A DNA stretch of 23,949 nucleotides from positions 1 through 23,949 of the forward strand of contig JAESUE010000274.1 of NCBI GenBank assembly GCA_016763235.1. The letters run 5' to 3'. A program made the position numbers and the translations under genes. Below the pieces are notes generated by a model. The model had not been told where the DNA came from, searched no databases, and worked only from the letters and a program-made list of their open reading frames with translations. The DNA is from Pseudomonadales bacterium. GTDB taxonomy: Bacteria; Pseudomonadota; Gammaproteobacteria; Pseudomonadales; UBA3067. Below, one piece after another: positions 21,936-23,949 of this stretch; positions within the stretch are counted from its first letter, which is position 1; the number at the start of each line of letters is the position of its first letter.

Positions 21936-22487
21936 CTAATAATCTAGGCGTAATCCAAGGTGCACACCGTCGTCGATTCGCCCTTTTCTGCCGCTATCCA
22001 TCTTGATTTTGATATATCGATAACCGACATAGACATTTGCTTGGCTGAGAAGTTGATATTCCAAGCGAAATGCGGTCTCAAAATATTGTTTTACATCGTT
22101 AAATGAAACAACATCTGGACCATAATAAAGCTGCCCACCTAAACCCAAACCAGGAAAAGCCGGCAGTGCATAACGGAAAAAACCACCAAGTGCTACTCCC
22201 ATGCCATCCGTATTTTTTGCATCAAAACCGTAAAGGTGACCACCTATACCTACAAAGCTTTCATTTGCGAACTCTTCAATGACAGACACCCCGACAGTAA
22301 TCAGGTCACGATCATCTTCATGATGCAAACCAGAAATAGAGAGGTTTAACCCAGATTGGTTAATTGGCCCTCTCAGTGCTAATCGAATAGCCTCATTCCG
22401 CAAATTCACATCCAAAGAAGATGCCTGGACGTTAAAGCATGCAAATACTGCCAATATAAAAAACGCTTTCGGTAAAAAAAATCTCAT
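21936..22487 (-). CDS. YfaZ-family outer-membrane protein (183 aa)
   Basis: A signal peptide (MRFFLPKAFFILAVFACF, cleavage probably after VQAS) is followed by alternating beta strands: VSVIEEF, FVGIGGHLYGF, GVALGGFFRYALPAFPGLGLGGQLYYGPD, VYVGYRYIKIKMD and GVHLGLRLDY. It ends on an aromatic Tyr, as many outer-membrane barrels do. The pattern fits the YfaZ family, small predicted outer-membrane barrels of unknown function. It lies downstream of the kinase gene on the same strand with an 80-bp gap, so the two may share a transcript, but no functional link is known. Confidence 0.85.
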   Translation of the reverse strand: MRFFLPKAFFILAVFACFNVQASSLDVNLRNEAIRLALRGPINQSGLNLSISGLHHEDDRDLITVGVSVIEEFANESFVGIGGHLYGFDAKNTDGMGVALGGFFRYALPAFPGLGLGGQLYYGPDVVSFNDVKQYFETAFRLEYQLLSQANVYVGYRYIKIKMDSGRKGRIDDGVHLGLRLDY

Positions 22488-22566
22488 TAGACGCTTAACC
22501 CTTTATGATGAATTCAAATCAAGGTGAAGCATAATTAATTTACTGAAAATATTCCAGCAACAAGGC

Positions 22567-23421
22567 TTACTTACTCAAATAAGATTGCATAGAAACTCTA
22601 AGCACATCCACCCAAGTGATCGCTTCGCGCATAGACAGCTGCAAATATTCCAGTGTGCGCGGGCCATTACCAGCAAAATACACGAATGCGGAAGTAGCAA
22701 TGGCAAGTAGAAGCGTAATACCAAGAACAATAGAAAACCTTGCTTCCCCCTTCTCTGGCTCGACCTCTAAGACCTCTTGCTCTGAGGATCCATTATTTTT
22801 CCTCGTCAAGCTGATAGCTTCCAGCTCAACAAGAACTTCTGAAAAACCACCATAACGCTCACTGGGGTCGCGCTGCATCATGTTTAAAATAACACCCTGA
22901 AGAGGCTGGGGAAGCGCATCAAACTGGGTATTAGTACAAAGCTCTCCCGACTGCCACTCCGGTGGTTTCTGACTCGCCGTAAGCATTTGGTAAAATAGCG
23001 CGCCGGCAGCATAGATATCGGTCTTAACGGACTTTTCTTCGCCAAGATAGTTGTACCAATTCCCTCCTTCCTGATCACTGCCATAATGTTCATCGAAACC
23101 AAAATCGGATATTTTCGCCCAGCCTTTTGAGGTAAAAAGAATATTTCTAGGTCGCAAATTCCCGTGAATAATATTATTCCGGTGAGCATAATCCATTGCC
23201 TCACAGATTTGAGAGGCGAGAGAAATAAACGTTTTCCAACCAAAAGGCTTAATGAGACGATCTTGCAGGCATCCTCCTTTCAGGTATTCCATAACGGAGA
23301 TAAAAACTCGGTCATTTTTAGAAACACCTTTTACCTTAACAATATTGGGATGATGCAAGTTATGTAGAAGCTTACTCTCTCGAAATCCTGCATTGCTATT
23401 AGAGCGTTTTTTGATCACCAA
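22567..23421 (-). CDS. Second (pseudo)kinase domain and membrane anchor of a tandem Ser/Thr kinase
   Basis: This frame encodes a second Hanks-type kinase domain, then a linker and one membrane segment (about residues 231-250), then a short periplasmic tail. In-frame kinase sequence begins upstream of the first start codon, at about 23520 (AEDKFSLLDVIKEDQYGAVYL), so this is the continuation of the upstream frame by a -1 shift, not a separate gene. The beta-3 Lys (LLVIKK), helix-C Glu (FRESKLL) and DFG (SDFGF) are present. The catalytic loop reads HGNLRPRN instead of HRDxKxxN, the glycine loop is eroded (DQYGAVYL) and APE reads GEE. Loss of the catalytic Asp suggests a pseudokinase that regulates or scaffolds the first domain. 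Confidence 0.88.
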   Translation of the reverse strand: MVIKKRSNSNAGFRESKLLHNLHHPNIVKVKGVSKNDRVFISVMEYLKGGCLQDRLIKPFGWKTFISLASQICEAMDYAHRNNIIHGNLRPRNILFTSKGWAKISDFGFDEHYGSDQEGGNWYNYLGEEKSVKTDIYAAGALFYQMLTASQKPPEWQSGELCTNTQFDALPQPLQGVILNMMQRDPSERYGGFSEVLVELEAISLTRKNNGSSEQEVLEVEPEKGEARFSIVLGITLLLAIATSAFVYFAGNGPRTLEYLQLSMREAITWVDVLRVSMQSYLSK

Positions 23422-23486
23422 TAATTCATGCTGAACTTTATCTTCAAACAGGTAGACAGCACCGTACTGATCTTCTTTGATAACAT

Positions 23487-23949
23487 CTAACAGAGAAAAC
23501 TTATCCTCAGCCTTTGCGATGGTTTTTTTGCGCGTTCTTTTTGTTCTGGTGCCAAGTGTGCACCGCGTATTACTTTGAGCAACACGGTTTTTATTTCATT
23601 GGCCGAGCGCGGTCGCTGTGATTCCTCTGGGGAAAGGCAACTTTCAATAACCTTATCAAGGACCTTAGGGATCGCAGCGTTCAGCGTAGAGGGAAGCTCA
23701 AAACGTCCCAGTGGCAATATCCCCGTTAACAGCTCATAAAAAAGAATACCAAATGCATAAAGATCGCTTTGAATCGATGCGTTATCAGCCGATGCAAGCA
23801 CCTCGGGTGCCATATAAGCAGCCGTACCCATCACATCACCTAGCTGTGTTTGATGTTCTTCCTTTTTTTTGGAAGCCTGTGTATTTTCGCAGAAATGCGC
23901 AATGCCAAAATCGAGCACATAAGCGGAATTTTGGCGATCCACTAAAATA
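23487..23949 (-). CDS. First Ser/Thr kinase domain, C-lobe, cut by window edge and frameshifted at 3' end
   Basis: The frame enters from the right edge already inside a kinase (NILVDRQNSAYVLDFG fits the segment from the catalytic loop to DFG when the edge codons are read), so the N-lobe and HRD motif lie outside. DFG, the activation segment GTAAYMAPE and the helix-F Asp (QSDLYAFG) are all present, so this domain looks catalytically normal as far as it can be seen. After KERAKK the frame meets seven A residues (23529-23523) and then runs 14 non-conserved codons to a TAG. Adding one A, or slipping back one base, joins it to the second kinase domain. It is a probable membrane-bound tandem kinase of unknown target. 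Confidence 0.87.
   Translation of the reverse strand, partial: ILVDRQNSAYVLDFGIAHFCENTQASKKKEEHQTQLGDVMGTAAYMAPEVLASADNASIQSDLYAFGILFYELLTGILPLGRFELPSTLNAAIPKVLDKVIESCLSPEESQRPRSANEIKTVLLKVIRGAHLAPEQKERAKKPSQRLRISFLC

Overview
The window reads as chromosomal DNA of a gammaproteobacterium, probably an aquatic or marine one. The evidence is the set of housekeeping proteins. The long (344-residue) DapD matches the Pseudomonas type, DapC and YffB overlap in the gammaproteobacterial manner, and GuaA, GuaB, RimO, TtcA, RlmA, TadA, Prc and YfaZ all align from memory with Enterobacteria or Pseudomonas relatives. Genus cannot be fixed from sequence alone. There are no rRNA genes, no tRNA genes that I can defend, and no CRISPR array.

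Layout. The left edge holds the first 17 codons of a probable transposase running off the window (minus strand), a doubtful small Arg-rich ORF, and a cold-shock gene with a good terminator. Next come guaA and guaB (minus strand, separated by a terminator-like hairpin plus a copy of a repeat), a small four-helix membrane protein, a PilZ protein, and a 560-bp non-coding stretch that leads into the periplasmic protease gene prc. tadA and an unrecognised lipoprotein gene follow on the minus strand. Then come rimO (split by a -1 frameshift), a second unrecognised lipoprotein gene, and a tight plus-strand cluster dapC-yffB-dapD-ttcA-dapE-rlmA, which covers three steps of lysine/diaminopimelate synthesis plus two RNA-modification enzymes. 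A BolA-family gene converges on rlmA. The right part is signalling: a translationally coupled pair ending in an HDOD protein, a GGDEF-EAL protein, a YfaZ-type outer-membrane protein, and a two-kinase-domain membrane protein that is frameshifted and runs off the right edge.

The most unusual signal is a family of dispersed intergenic hairpin repeats. There are four near-complete copies of about 127-144 bp (845-988, 2790-2916, 9694-9834, 19664-19804) and two fragments (13716-13747, 21813-21852). In the three copies with both arms intact, the arms differ from perfect complementarity almost only by changes that give G-U pairs on one strand. One inner-stem pair goes A-U, G-U and G-C between copies. 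That pattern points to a folded RNA or single-stranded-DNA hairpin whose strand matters, not to a passive palindrome. I do not recognise the family.

Two genes (rimO and the tandem kinase) are each interrupted by an apparent one-base deficit exactly at a sequence that is also a textbook -1 slippery site (T TTA AAT and A AAA AAA). Homopolymer read error is the first explanation to exclude, and programmed frameshifting is the interesting alternative. In the kinase, the second domain has lost the HRD aspartate (it reads HGN) and looks like a pseudokinase. Cyclic-di-GMP-linked proteins recur (PilZ and GGDEF-EAL, with HDOD nearby), suggesting local regulation of surface or motility behaviour, though no effector genes are present.
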